Part shown: piece after piece, positions 1 through 8,581 of the stretch
Layout: each line of letters opens with the position of its first letter
How positions within the stretch are numbered: position 1 is the stretch's first letter
The notes under the pieces: generated by a model
What the model was told of the DNA's origin: nothing
Seen by the model: the letters and a program-made list of their open reading frames with translations, nothing else
Database searches by the model: none
Position numbers and translations under genes: made by a program
Assembly: GCF_023078335.1 (NCBI RefSeq)
Contig: NZ_CP095550.1
Coordinates: forward strand, 4,384,001 to 4,448,000
Direction of reading: 5' to 3'
Length of the DNA: 64,000 nt
Source of the DNA: Metabacillus endolithicus
GTDB taxonomy: Bacteria > Bacillota > Bacilli > Bacillales > Bacillaceae

Positions 1-90
1 AGAGGCAATATTTCCGCTATGTTAAGACAATTGGGAAATAAAACAGTATCAACAGATTATATTTATTTTCTAAGAGAACGGCAAGAGTGA
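1..90 (+). CDS. C-terminal end of an unidentified protein (5' cut by window edge)
   Basis: Frame 1 is open from the first base to a TGA at 88-90 and encodes 29 residues ending in FLRERQE. It is followed by a hairpin terminator, as expected for the end of a real gene. The fragment is too short to assign a family. Confidence 0.5.
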   Translation, partial: RGNISAMLRQLGNKTVSTDYIYFLRERQE

Positions 91-116
91 TTAAGTATAG
101 AAATATCAACATAAAG

Positions 117-140
117 AAGGAACCGTAACAACGGTTCCTT
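117..140. terminator. Bidirectional rho-independent terminator
   Basis: A perfect 10-bp stem (AAGGAACCGT / ACGGTTCCTT) with an AACA loop lies between the end of the rightward gene at 90 and the leftward gene ending at 147. It probably serves both strands. Confidence 0.7.
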
Positions 141-146
141 CCTGAG

Positions 147-590
147 TTAACGACAACTAAATGATTGAATACGATCTAAATCAATACCGAAATAAACCCA
201 ACGATATTGACGTCTACGCCAACGATATCCTGCGATAGAGTTGCGCCCTACAAATGTTGGATAGAACCAGAAGCCACGTCCATTGTTTAAACGAATATAT
301 GTGTATCGATATAAACAACCACGAATTCCACCTGGATCTACAGCAAAAACACTTGCTTGACCTTGTGCTTGAAGGGGTGGTATTTCACTTGGTGGTGGAC
401 CAGGGGGAGGGCCTGCCTGGTCAAATCCACCTACAAATCCACCTTGACCGTAGCCAGGTGGTCCAAATGGAGCTTGTTGATCAAAATCATTTTGTGGACC
501 ATAAGGATATTGATCAAAACCATTACCAACTGGTGGACCATAAGGCGGAAATCCGGGCACTTGAATTGAAAACTGACGATATGGATACAT
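147..590 (-). CDS. Pro/Gly-rich protein with conserved aromatic/basic C-terminal domain
   Basis: Function is unknown. I chose the ATG at 590 (MYPYRQF...) because AGGAGAG sits just upstream; a longer reading to 704 has no ribosome site. The N-terminal two thirds (about residues 10-75) is low complexity, rich in Pro, Gly, Phe, Tyr and Gln (PYGP and PPGPPP runs). The last 65 residues form a compact domain rich in Trp, Tyr and Arg with three Cys. This architecture resembles spore-surface or secreted proteins of Bacillus, but there is no signal peptide and no family can be named with certainty. A spore or surface role is inference. Confidence 0.6.
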   Translation of the reverse strand: MYPYRQFSIQVPGFPPYGPPVGNGFDQYPYGPQNDFDQQAPFGPPGYGQGGFVGGFDQAGPPPGPPPSEIPPLQAQGQASVFAVDPGGIRGCLYRYTYIRLNNGRGFWFYPTFVGRNSIAGYRWRRRQYRWVYFGIDLDRIQSFSCR

Positions 591-706
591 ATTTTTCTCT
601 CCTCTCATGAACCTTCGTATTACATTATGCAAGAAAATTAGATAGGTGAGTGTCCCGAATTTGTTTATTGAAGGTATCATTCTGATGAAAACACGGCGGA
701 ACAAAA

Positions 707-745
707 AAAGATAATGAAAAAAGAAGTTTCTTCTTCATTATCTTT
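707..745 (-). terminator. Terminator of the CBS-GGDEF gene
   Basis: A 12-bp stem (AAAGATAATGAA / TTCATTATCTTT) lies just downstream of the leftward stop at 751 and is followed on the minus strand by a T run. Confidence 0.65.
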
Positions 746-750
746 CCTTA

Positions 751-1740
751 TTATTGTTGTGGTGCACAACAATCCTTCTTAGCATTCAAATCATAGCTCA
801 CATAACAGCTATCTTCTTGTAACTTACAGAGTTTTTTTACTTCTGCAGCAATTTTACTAATCTCATCAATTGAATGGTAAATATGATTTTGATTTGTAAT
901 AGTAGCTATAGAGAGAGCTACTAATGGTATTTTGTTGAAATTACCGTTCCGATCTTTTGTGTAAACAAATTTATTATTCCAGTCATGAGGATCGTAATAT
1001 TGTTTTATGCGAATTTCATATTCCTGGATAATAAGTTGGCAAATCTCTTCATAATGGTAATGAGGAAGAATGGCTACAAAATCATCTCCACCGATATGTC
1101 CAACAAAGGCATCTCTATCATCAATTAATAAAATATTTTTGCTTAATAGGTTGGCTACTTCTTTTATTAACAAGTCACCTTTTTTAAATCCATATGTGTC
1201 GTTGTATTCCTTGAAATGATCAAGATCAACATAAAGAAATGAAAATTCTTTTTGTTTAGTAGTAAGAAATTCATTCATCTTTTCTTCAATAAGAACATTT
1301 CCAGGTAATCCTGATAAGGGGTTAGTATACATTGCTAGATTCACTTGTACTTCTGCTAGCTTAATCAGCAGATTTTTTATACTGACTATTCCCTTTAGCA
1401 TTTGATCTTTAGTAACAACTACATAATCATACAGGTTTTTTTGGCTGCGCCCCATTGCTTTTGAACTAACGACAGTAATTGCTTCAGTATGTTCGACAAT
1501 AAGTGGAGCTGTATCCATGACTAGATCAATTGGTCTTCCCATAAAAAGATCAAAACCATATTTGGTAGAAATTTTTTGGTAAAATTGTGCTTTCATGACA
1601 AGTCCAACGGGTTGATTTTCACTAGCAACAACGATTCCTTCAAGATCAGGTAAATCTTCAAAAATCTGATTTACCTCCGAACTTTTTGTTTCTATTGAAA
1701 CAACTGGTACTTTTTCGATAATATCTCCAATGGTTACCAT
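751..1740 (-). CDS. CBS-pair / GGDEF-domain protein (probable diguanylate cyclase)
   Basis: 329 residues. Residues 1-125 look like a degenerate pair of CBS modules (probable ligand sensor). Residues about 140-310 are a GGDEF domain that begins NPLSGLPGN and carries the signature GHIGGDDF, a GGDDF variant of the active-site loop that could still be catalytic. No RxxD inhibitory site is visible at the usual place before the signature. No membrane segment is seen, so it should be cytosolic. GGDEF domains make cyclic di-GMP from two GTP; with the variant loop a degenerate sensor role is also possible. The ATG at 1740 follows an AGGAG site. It is transcribed away from the sensor kinase at 1970. 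Confidence 0.8.
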   Translation of the reverse strand: MVTIGDIIEKVPVVSIETKSSEVNQIFEDLPDLEGIVVASENQPVGLVMKAQFYQKISTKYGFDLFMGRPIDLVMDTAPLIVEHTEAITVVSSKAMGRSQKNLYDYVVVTKDQMLKGIVSIKNLLIKLAEVQVNLAMYTNPLSGLPGNVLIEEKMNEFLTTKQKEFSFLYVDLDHFKEYNDTYGFKKGDLLIKEVANLLSKNILLIDDRDAFVGHIGGDDFVAILPHYHYEEICQLIIQEYEIRIKQYYDPHDWNNKFVYTKDRNGNFNKIPLVALSIATITNQNHIYHSIDEISKIAAEVKKLCKLQEDSCYVSYDLNAKKDCCAPQQ

Positions 1741-1969
1741 GTACTCACGACTCCTATTTTAATGAACAGGCTGATATATTACCTACTATTTTACTATAAA
1801 AACAGAAGATTTTTGTTAAATAAATGTAAATTTTTTAGGATTGAGAAATAATATGAAGGATTTCGCTCGTTAGATTAAAGTAAATAGGTATAAATATCTA
1901 TATTGCTTTTTTGCCTAAAACATTGATATCCTATACTTATTATTGAATTATCATCATTGGAGGATCATT

Positions 1970-3217
1970 TTGTTATCACTTATAAAACCACTTATTGTGA
2001 ATATTACCATTTTATTTTCATTAACATTTAATGCTAATTTGTTCTTACCATTTCAAAAAAACGTTAAACTAACATTAAAATATAAATCAATATATGGTTT
2101 TTTAGGTGCATTTGGTGCATTGTTATGTATGGCATATCCTATTGAGACGTTAGGAGAAACAAATTTTGATTTGCGTATGATTGCGATTATGGTTGTAACC
2201 TTGTATGCTGGGTGGATTCCTGGAAGTATCATTGTTACGATTGTATCAATTGCACGATTTATTATCGGAGGATCTTTTTTACATATCGGAATTATTGTTT
2301 CTATAGGCGCTTTTGTTATTTCTCTATTGTTTAGAAAACAGTATTTAAATGCAGCAAATCGATTTATAAGTGCTTCATTTATCTCAATCATTTATTTTTT
2401 ATTATATATAATCGTTATTTATATTAATATCGATTTCTTAGATGCAAAGTTTTACTGTATCTATTTTTTAGCCTTTTTTGGAACATATATGGCTACGATT
2501 TTTATTATTGAAACCTTAATGAAGTCTAATAAACAATTTGATGAAATGGTATACATGGATAAGCTGACAACAACAGGTCAAATGGCAGCATCAATTGCTC
2601 ATGAAATACGAAATCCTATTACAACTGTAAGAGGTTTTATCCAGTTAATTCAACAAGATACTGTTGATCAAAAATTAAAAAAGTTTGCTCCTCTTATACT
2701 AGAGGAACTGGACCGCACAAATAATATTATTACTAATTATTTGAAGTTAGCAAAACCGGAGTCTTTTGAATTAACGAAGGTGGAGCTAAATACAATTCTA
2801 AGCGATTCTATAGAATTATTACGTCCTTTAGGCACTTTCTCAAATGTATCCATTGAATTTACTCCTTTTAAAGAAAGTTGTTTTGTAAAGGGGGATATAC
2901 AGCATATCAAACAATCTTTACTAAATATTATAAAAAATGCGATCGAGTCCATTGAAGAATGTGGAGTAATCGATATTCGAACTGATATAGATCGAAATGA
3001 AGGAAGAGCTATTATTAGCATTGAAGATAATGGAAAAGGGATGACAAAAGAAGAGTTAAAGCATATTGGTTTACCTTTTTACACAACGAAAACAAAAGGT
3101 ACAGGTTTAGGAAGTATGATCACAAATCGACTAATTCGACAAATTGGGGGAACGATAGAATATAGCAGTGAGTTAGGTAAAGGAACCGCTGTTACGGTTA
3201 CTTTTCAATTAGTTTAA
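1970..3217 (+). CDS. Membrane sensor histidine kinase with LytS/YhcK-type 5TM sensor domain
   Basis: About 415 residues. GGAGG at 1959-1963 places the start at TTG 1970; an in-frame TTG at 1943 lies upstream of that site. Residues 1-180 form five to six membrane segments of the 5TM-LYT type. A HisKA domain follows with the phospho-acceptor His in the AHEIRNP motif near residue 211, then an HATPase domain with N box (NIIKNAIESI), DNGKGM and GTGLGS motifs. The layout matches the KinB-like kinases that feed the sporulation phosphorelay in Bacillus. No response regulator gene is adjacent, which fits an orphan phosphorelay kinase, but that role is inference. A strong terminator follows. Confidence 0.85.
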   Translation: MLSLIKPLIVNITILFSLTFNANLFLPFQKNVKLTLKYKSIYGFLGAFGALLCMAYPIETLGETNFDLRMIAIMVVTLYAGWIPGSIIVTIVSIARFIIGGSFLHIGIIVSIGAFVISLLFRKQYLNAANRFISASFISIIYFLLYIIVIYINIDFLDAKFYCIYFLAFFGTYMATIFIIETLMKSNKQFDEMVYMDKLTTTGQMAASIAHEIRNPITTVRGFIQLIQQDTVDQKLKKFAPLILEELDRTNNIITNYLKLAKPESFELTKVELNTILSDSIELLRPLGTFSNVSIEFTPFKESCFVKGDIQHIKQSLLNIIKNAIESIEECGVIDIRTDIDRNEGRAIISIEDNGKGMTKEELKHIGLPFYTTKTKGTGLGSMITNRLIRQIGGTIEYSSELGKGTAVTVTFQLV

Positions 3218-3233
3218 TGGTTTCTCTAAATAA

Positions 3234-3272
3234 AATGGAAAGCTGACAATTCATAGTCAGCTTTCCATTTTT
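3234..3272. terminator. Bidirectional terminator
   Basis: A 14-bp perfect stem (AATGGAAAGCTGAC / GTCAGCTTTCCATT) with an 8-nt loop separates the convergent kinase and lipoprotein genes and is followed by a T-rich run. Confidence 0.85.
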
Positions 3273-3273
3273 A

Positions 3274-3672
3274 TTATCGTTGTAATTTTTCGACCTTTTG
3301 TGTTTTTAAGTCTACCATGTACCATGCTTCACTGTTTTCTTTTTCTCCATCAAGTGAATAGACATGGATTATATAATGACCATTTTCTAAGTGATCATAT
3401 TGAACAATTGTATTTTCATTATGTTCTGAACCTATTTTCTTCTTGACTAATTGCTCAGCTTCAGTAGGATGTAGCGGATCATCGTTATTATCCAGATTTA
3501 CTTCTTCTCTTGATTCAACTAGTAGGTCATCATTTCTTTTTATTTCATCATTGCCTGTTTGAAGTAAACCTTGTTCCTGCTCCACTTCTGCTCCATTCAT
3601 TGCTTCATCTTGGTTGTTCGTATTACAAGCTGTACAAATTAATACAGTCATAAATATTACAAAATATTTCAT
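3274..3672 (-). CDS. Small predicted lipoprotein
   Basis: About 132 residues from the ATG at 3672, chosen because GAGGTGG precedes it and it puts a signal peptide at the very N-terminus. Residues 1-16 are hydrophobic and end in a lipobox LICTAC, so cleavage before Cys and membrane anchoring are expected. A Glu/Asp/Asn-rich linker leads to a C-terminal domain of about 60 residues (EQLVKKKIG ... WYMVDL) that resembles PepSY-like or small peptide-binding modules in outline only. Function unknown. Confidence 0.75.
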   Translation of the reverse strand: MKYFVIFMTVLICTACNTNNQDEAMNGAEVEQEQGLLQTGNDEIKRNDDLLVESREEVNLDNNDDPLHPTEAEQLVKKKIGSEHNENTIVQYDHLENGHYIIHVYSLDGEKENSEAWYMVDLKTQKVEKLQR

Positions 3673-3762
3673 AATCCACCTCGCGACTTTTATCATAACT
3701 CATGCTTATTTTGTTAAATCAGCGTGTTATTTATTCGAAATGAATGCTATCTGGACAATAAA

Positions 3763-3788
3763 AAAGACAGACATAAGCGTCTGTCTTT
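3763..3788 (-). terminator. Terminator of the purine permease gene
   Basis: A 10-bp stem (AAAGACAGAC / GTCTGTCTTT) overlaps the permease stop codon and is followed on the minus strand by six T. Confidence 0.8.
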
Positions 3789-5073
3789 AATGTAATGAAT
3801 GAAAGATAAAGTTTAACAAAAATAAAAATGCAATAATATAAAGAGGTGGTTTAACATCTGTTTGTCTTTTAAGAACAATCTTTAAGATCGGATACATAAT
3901 AAATCCGAATGCCATACCATCTACAATACTATAGGTAAATGGTATTAAAGCAATAATTAGAAATGCCGGGAAGCTCTCACTAAAGTCATTTAAATCTATA
4001 TGCTGGATATTTTGTATCATTAAACTTCCAATTAATATTAGTATAGGAGCTATTGCGCTATCGGGAATTATTCTTACAAATGGTAAGAATAAAAGTGAAG
4101 TTAAAAATAAAACTCCAGTTGTAAGTGATGTTAAACCAGTTCTTCCACCAGCAGTAATTCCAGCTGCTGTCTCAACAGTACTCACCGTTGGACTTGAGCC
4201 GAAAATACCAGAGGTAATTGTTGATAATGCGTTAGCTTGTAAAGATCGATTATATCGCTGTGGACGATTAATCATATGTACTTGACCAAATACTAAGCCG
4301 ATGTTCTCAAATACGATAACCATTGTTAAAGAAAACGTTGCTGTCCAGAAAGCAATATCAACCATATTTGCAAAAGACATAGCCAAAAAAACCTCTTTAT
4401 ACATAACAAATGCATCAACTGATTTAAAAGTAAAATCATAGTTGAGCTGACCAAAGCATGCTGAAAGAATAGTCCCAAATAATATACTAATTAGAAAGTT
4501 ACCAGGTATTTGTTTGGAAAATAATATAACAGTTGCAATTAAAGTGATGAGAGTCAAAAAGACAGTGGGTTCACTAAAATCACCTAAGGCTACGTATGTT
4601 TCTTTATTTAAAACAACAATGCCGCCTTTTTGTAGACCTATAAATGTTAAGAAAAAACCAATTCCAACTGTTATGGCTTCTTTTAAAGAAAGTGGGATTG
4701 ACTCCGAGATTATTGTTGAAAGCTTTGTAAAGGCAATAATAGTAAACAGAATACCGGAAACAAAGACAACTGCCAGACCTTCTTGCCAAGTTAGCCCCAT
4801 CCCCAACACAATAGTGTAAGTGAAAAGTGCGTTTACTCCCATGCCAGGAACAAGGATTATAGGCGTATTTCCGAATAACCCCATAATGAAACAACCCGCC
4901 ACAGATGTCAGAACTGTTGCTATTATCCCTGCTTCTAAAGGTATCCCCGCGTCGGCTAAGATAGAAGCATTAACAACGACAATATAGACAATAGTGAAAA
5001 AAGAAACAGATCCAGCAAGTATTTCCTGTTTTATTGACGTTTTATTTTTAGTTAATTGAAAAAACTTATCCAA
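3787..5073 (-). CDS. NCS2/AzgA-type purine (guanine/hypoxanthine) permease
   Basis: 428 residues with about 12-13 hydrophobic membrane segments. The N-terminal KQEILAGSVSFFTIVYI stretch, the PGMGVNALF segment and the GSSPTVSTVETAAGI motif are those of the AzgA branch of nucleobase:cation symporters, such as Bacillus PbuG/PbuO (about 430-440 residues). It should import guanine, hypoxanthine or adenine across the cytoplasmic membrane. Translation starts at TTG 5073 behind AAGGAAGG. A TATAAT element is present at 5141-5146 on the minus strand. I found no purine riboswitch upstream, unlike B. subtilis pbuG, so a PbuO-like member or another control is likely. Confidence 0.88.
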   Translation of the reverse strand: MDKFFQLTKNKTSIKQEILAGSVSFFTIVYIVVVNASILADAGIPLEAGIIATVLTSVAGCFIMGLFGNTPIILVPGMGVNALFTYTIVLGMGLTWQEGLAVVFVSGILFTIIAFTKLSTIISESIPLSLKEAITVGIGFFLTFIGLQKGGIVVLNKETYVALGDFSEPTVFLTLITLIATVILFSKQIPGNFLISILFGTILSACFGQLNYDFTFKSVDAFVMYKEVFLAMSFANMVDIAFWTATFSLTMVIVFENIGLVFGQVHMINRPQRYNRSLQANALSTITSGIFGSSPTVSTVETAAGITAGGRTGLTSLTTGVLFLTSLLFLPFVRIIPDSAIAPILILIGSLMIQNIQHIDLNDFSESFPAFLIIALIPFTYSIVDGMAFGFIMYPILKIVLKRQTDVKPPLYIIAFLFLLNFIFHSLH

Positions 5074-5425
5074 TGTAGACCTTCCTTAATTGTGCCCCTC
5101 AACCCAACCCATTGAATACGAAAAAACGATTCACTACAGGATTATAACAAGAGTGTCACAAAAATGCATTTAATTTTTGTTTCTTTATATTTACAAAGTA
5201 CATTACTATCATGTCATAGAACCAATAGAAAAATGTAAACAACATAGAAAATAAGACCAATTATGTAGTTAATAATGCAATTGGATCCCAACTAATATTG
5301 AAATGAGTAAAGCTTGGAAGGGAAAATGAATTAATGAAATGGATTGAAAAGTTGGGGATTTATTAATTATATGTTTGAGACAACCCTGAACTTTCATATA
5401 CATGTGTAGAGCGTAGAGAAAGGGT
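5074..5425. other. Divergent intergenic region (352 bp)
   Basis: AT-rich region between the leftward permease and the rightward DUF1906 gene. Apart from the promoter elements listed I see no gene, riboswitch or repeat. Confidence 0.5.
5375..5402 (+). promoter_or_regulatory. Candidate sigma-A promoter of the DUF1906 gene
   Basis: TTGAGA and TATACA are separated by 16 bp and end 23 bp before the start codon. The match is by eye only. Confidence 0.4.
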
Positions 5426-6085
5426 GTGGTGTCTCTGGCACGAAAAGTTTGGGGTGTTGATTCAGTATATACAGTTAATCAAGAGTTATATGATTGTGTT
5501 AGAAAGCGATTTGGTTTACCTAAGTTTTGGGGGAGATACTTAACAGATATTCCTAAGGTTTCAAACGGTTTAACTAAACAAGAAATCACTTTTATCAGAA
5601 GTAAGGGGATAAAAGTATTACCTATTTATAATGTTATTAGAGAAGCCGTTGGCTATGATGAAGCGCAAATTGCCGTAAGAAATGCTGTTTATCATGCCAG
5701 AAGACTTGATTTACCTCAAGGAACGGTTCTGTTCGCAAATGTTGAAAATTTCTTTAATGTTGATTCAGCTTGGATAAGAGGATGGGTCGAGACACTCTTA
5801 CCGACCGGGTATCAATCGGGATTTTATCATGATCCGGTTGAAGGGGATTTTACTCAAGCTTATTGTCAGGCTGTTCAGGAGAATAATGAAATTGCCCTAC
5901 AATCCATTTTATGGAGTGCAGAACCTGAACCAGGAGTCACTTCTGAAAGAAAAGCCCCTAAGTATAATCCGGCAACTCCAAACTGTAAGGCAAATGTTTG
6001 GGTATGGCAATATGGCAGGGATGCAATGAAATGCCAGATAGACACTAATCTGGCAGATGAAAGAGTATTAAATTATTTATATTAA
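5426..6085 (+). CDS. DUF1906 glycoside-hydrolase-like protein
   Basis: 219 residues with no clear signal peptide. It begins with WGVDSVYTVNQELYDCV and has the alternating strand/helix pattern of the Rv2525c-like DUF1906 TIM-barrel family, including KVLPIYNVI, the acidic VLFANVENFF strand, GYQSGFYHD and the VWVWQYG end. Family members are related to glycoside hydrolases and lysozyme-like GH25 enzymes, but their substrate is generally unknown; cell-wall glycan is a guess. GTG codons at 5426 and 5429 are both possible starts behind AAAGG; the second has better spacing. It is monocistronic, with its own promoter and terminator. Confidence 0.75.
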   Translation: MVSLARKVWGVDSVYTVNQELYDCVRKRFGLPKFWGRYLTDIPKVSNGLTKQEITFIRSKGIKVLPIYNVIREAVGYDEAQIAVRNAVYHARRLDLPQGTVLFANVENFFNVDSAWIRGWVETLLPTGYQSGFYHDPVEGDFTQAYCQAVQENNEIALQSILWSAEPEPGVTSERKAPKYNPATPNCKANVWVWQYGRDAMKCQIDTNLADERVLNYLY

Positions 6086-6088
6086 TAG

Positions 6089-6116
6089 AAAAGCTTGGAA
6101 TGCACTCCAAGCTTTT
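6089..6116 (+). terminator. Terminator of the DUF1906 gene
   Basis: An 11-bp stem (AAAAGCTTGGA / TCCAAGCTTTT) with a 6-nt loop starts a few bases after the stop codon. Confidence 0.75.
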
Positions 6117-6206
6117 GCTTATAGATTGAATCAAGATAATCGTATTAAAATACTAAAACAATTGCTGCTAGGACATGGTATTTCTTATAATCTCAAATAA
6201 AATCCT

Positions 6207-6233
6207 TTAAGTTTTTAAAATATTTGCCGATAT
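6207..6233 (+). promoter_or_regulatory. Sigma-D (motility) type promoter of cheV
   Basis: TTAA, 15 bp, then GCCGATAT. The -10 octamer is the exact sigma-D consensus of Bacillus flagellar and chemotaxis genes and the -35 element differs by one base from TAAA. cheV starts 39 bp downstream. Confidence 0.75.
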
Positions 6234-6271
6234 AATAAGTACAAATGTATTCAGATGGAAGGAAGAAGAAA

Positions 6272-7176
6272 ATGGATCAACAAAAAGGGATTTTACTTGA
6301 GAGTGGAACAAATGAACTTGAAATTGTAGAGTTTAGCGTAGGTAAAAATAAATTTGGTATTAACGTAATCAAAGTAAAAGAAATAATTCAGCCAGTACAA
6401 GTAACGCAAATACCACATTCACATCCAAATGTGGAAGGAATAATAGATATCAGAGGGGAAATCTTGCCTGTCGTAAGTGTTTCTAGAGCGCTAGGTTTTG
6501 GACAAGATGAGGCAGTAAAAGATGAAAAATTTATTGTTACAGAATTTAATCAAACAAAAGTTGTTTTTCATGTACATGCAGTTACACAAATTCACCGAAT
6601 TTCCTGGGATAAAATAGAAAAGCCATCTGGAATGTATCAAGGCTTGGAAAGCCAAATTACAGGAGTAGTAAAAATTAACGGAGAGATGATTCTTCTGTTA
6701 GACTTTGAAAAAATTGTTGTTGATATCAATCCAGAGTCAGGGATTAATGTTGAAAGTGTAAAAAAGCTAGGGTCAAGAGAAAGATCGGAAAAAAATTAGT
6801 TATTGCAGAAGATTCACCGTTATTACGTAAATTATTGCAGGAAACGCTTAATGAAGCTGGGTTTCAATATATTGAATTCTTTGAAAATGGTAAAGATGCA
6901 CTATCCTATTTAAAGTCGATTGTAGAGACAGGCAAAGCAATTGAAGACGAGGTGCAATTAGTTATTACTGATATTGAAATGCCACAAATGGATGGACACC
7001 ATTTAACAAGAAGGATAAAGGATGATCCATTATTAAGTATTTTACCAGTTATTATCTTTTCTTCCTTAATTACAAATGACCTTCGACATAAGGGTCAGAT
7101 GGTAGGGGCTAGTGAACAAATAAGTAAACCTGAAATAAGCACCCTTGTACAAAATATCGATCAGTATGTACTTTAA
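6272..7176 (+). pseudogene. cheV: Chemotaxis coupling protein CheV (CheW-REC fusion), frameshifted
   Basis: CheV couples receptors to the CheA kinase and tunes adaptation through its receiver domain. The start is ATG 6272 behind AAGGAAG. Residues 1-150 are a CheW domain (SGTNELEIVEFSVG, VEGIIDIRGEILPV). The reading frame hits TAG at 6797-6799 just after an A7 run (6789-6795). Adding one A joins it to KKLVIAEDSPLLRKLL and a complete receiver domain with phospho-acceptor Asp in VITDIEMPQMDG. The repaired product has about 302 residues, the normal CheV length. The break is therefore probably a one-base deletion in the homopolymer. It is preceded by a sigma-D type promoter and followed by a terminator. 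Confidence 0.9.
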
Positions 7177-7183
7177 TATACAG

Positions 7184-7212
7184 AAGACTGCATCATAATA
7201 TGCAGTCTTTTT
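7184..7212 (+). terminator. Terminator of cheV
   Basis: A 10-bp stem (AAGACTGCAT / ATGCAGTCTT) is followed by TTTTG. Confidence 0.8.
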
Positions 7213-7303
7213 GTAGTACAACTAAGAGGGAATTATATGCATTGGTGGGGACGGATTGATCAAGATCATTCTGGTTTATAATAAAGTGGCTAGAGGTGAA
7301 GAT

Positions 7304-7861
7304 ATGGAGATTTTACTAAAAGCAAGAGATCTTGCTAAGAACGCACATAATGGACAGAAAAGAAAAATAAGTGGAAAACCATATTTTACACACGTAGAAA
7401 ATGTGGCAGCTATACTTAAACAATCCGGTTTTCCTGATAGCGTTGTTGCAGCAGGATATCTGCATGATGTTATCGAGGATACCGACGTATCCCAAGAGGA
7501 TATTAGAGAGATATTTGGTGAGGAGATCTTGCAGCTTGTTTTACATAATACAGAAAACAAAGATTTGGAATGGGAGCAAAGAAAACAAGCTACCATACTA
7601 AAAGCACAAGAATCATCGTTTGAAATTAAAGCATTAATAGCAGCGGACAAACTAGATAATAGTCAGGATTTACTGAACTTTCACCAAAAATATGGAGACA
7701 AAGTGTGGGAGTTTTTTAATAGAGGGTATGAAAAACAAGCTTGGTATTATAAGGAATTAACAGAAGCTTTATTTAAAAATGTAAATGAAACGGAGATTCC
7801 TGATTTTTTTCATATTCTTAGAAGTAATGTTGAAAATCTATTTTGTCAGAAAGAAATGTAA
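7304..7861 (+). CDS. HD-domain phosphohydrolase (SpoT/MESH1-like)
   Basis: 185 residues from the ATG at 7304, which follows GAGGTG; a longer reading from 7256 lacks a ribosome site. The N-terminal part has the layout of the HD hydrolases related to RelA/SpoT: ARDLAKNAHNGQKRK, YFTHVENVA with a metal-binding His, and AGYLHDVIEDT with the HD pair at about residues 53-54, then LIAADKLDN supplying a further Asp. Such stand-alone proteins may hydrolyse (p)ppGpp or related nucleotides; the substrate cannot be read from sequence. It sits between cheV and ykyB, where B. subtilis has no gene as far as I recall, so it is probably an insertion. Confidence 0.75.
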   Translation: MEILLKARDLAKNAHNGQKRKISGKPYFTHVENVAAILKQSGFPDSVVAAGYLHDVIEDTDVSQEDIREIFGEEILQLVLHNTENKDLEWEQRKQATILKAQESSFEIKALIAADKLDNSQDLLNFHQKYGDKVWEFFNRGYEKQAWYYKELTEALFKNVNETEIPDFFHILRSNVENLFCQKEM

Positions 7862-7878
7862 CTTCTGAAAGGCAAAAG

Positions 7879-7908
7879 AAAAAGCCACTTACGATAATGT
7901 GGCTTTTT
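7879..7908. terminator. Bidirectional terminator
   Basis: A 10-bp stem (AAAAAGCCAC / GTGGCTTTTT) with a 10-nt loop separates the convergent HD gene and ykyB. Confidence 0.8.
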
Positions 7909-7914
7909 TCGTAT

Positions 7915-8397
7915 TTATCTGTAGCTCTCACCTAATCTTTTAAAAACCGGCTTTTCATATGTACGTGCTTTGTTTGTACGATAATTGTGTGATTTAGGTT
8001 TTTTCTCTTCCTTCATTCCAACATAATTTTGTAAGAGAATCTTGGCCTTCGTTAAGGACATGTGTGTTTTTGGGTTACGATAAGTTGAATTTAATGAACC
8101 TAAATGTGGAAGTTGATCGAAGTCATCTTTTGTAGGAGGCATATGAAAGTAATACTCCCCAGCTAAAACTAAAACATCAGATTGCTGTTGACTTAATTTT
8201 GGATTATTTGAAAAGTGAAGTCCTTTTTTAGTTGCTTTTCCTTCTTGGACAAGCTTAAGTAATGCTTTCTTTTTTAAAGCATAAAGATATTTTGGGTTTG
8301 GTGCAGTTTTTGCATGACGGTTAACTACGTAAATAGCACGTGCGAGGTTTTCAATTGTTGGGTTTAATCTTGGATCGAGCCGCTTATGATCGTCCAT
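7915..8397 (-). CDS. ykyB: YkyB family protein
   Basis: 160 residues, close to the B. subtilis YkyB length of about 154. The highly conserved stretches VNRHAKTAPNPKYLYALKKK, GLHFSNNPKLSQQQSDVLV, YYFHMPPTKDDF and MSLTKAKILLQNYVGMKE identify it. It is basic and soluble with no membrane segment; the biochemical function is unknown. The ATG at 8397 has a GGAGAG-type site. In B. subtilis ykyB also lies between cheV and ykuC; here an HD hydrolase and an HD-GYP gene flank it. Confidence 0.93.
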   Translation of the reverse strand: MDDHKRLDPRLNPTIENLARAIYVVNRHAKTAPNPKYLYALKKKALLKLVQEGKATKKGLHFSNNPKLSQQQSDVLVLAGEYYFHMPPTKDDFDQLPHLGSLNSTYRNPKTHMSLTKAKILLQNYVGMKEEKKPKSHNYRTNKARTYEKPVFKRLGESYR

Positions 8398-8581
8398 TGG
8401 TTCTCTCCTTTTCTTGTTACACTTTCAGTTTGTATCTATCTTATATAAATTATACTTGGTCAGTAGTAAAATGCAACTAGAAAAGGGTATTTAATTGCAA
8501 AAATTCATTAAAGTCTGTAAATAGAAGCATAAGTCAGCATAAGTCAAAACGAATGCTTCTATAATAGAATTTTCTTGAAAG

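Noticed and set aside
254..610. Rightward ORF of 118 codons opposite the Pro/Gly-rich gene
   Set aside because: It lies antisense to a gene with a good ribosome site, has an odd low-complexity composition and no site of its own.
5074..5400. Purine riboswitch upstream of the guanine/hypoxanthine permease
   Set aside because: A TATAATCC-like string exists on the minus strand, but the conserved loops and paired P1 arms of the purine aptamer are absent.
6780..6830. Programmed ribosomal frameshift in cheV at the A7 run
   Set aside because: CheV needs both domains in one chain in all known cases, no stimulatory structure is evident, and many unrelated genes in the window show the same lesion.
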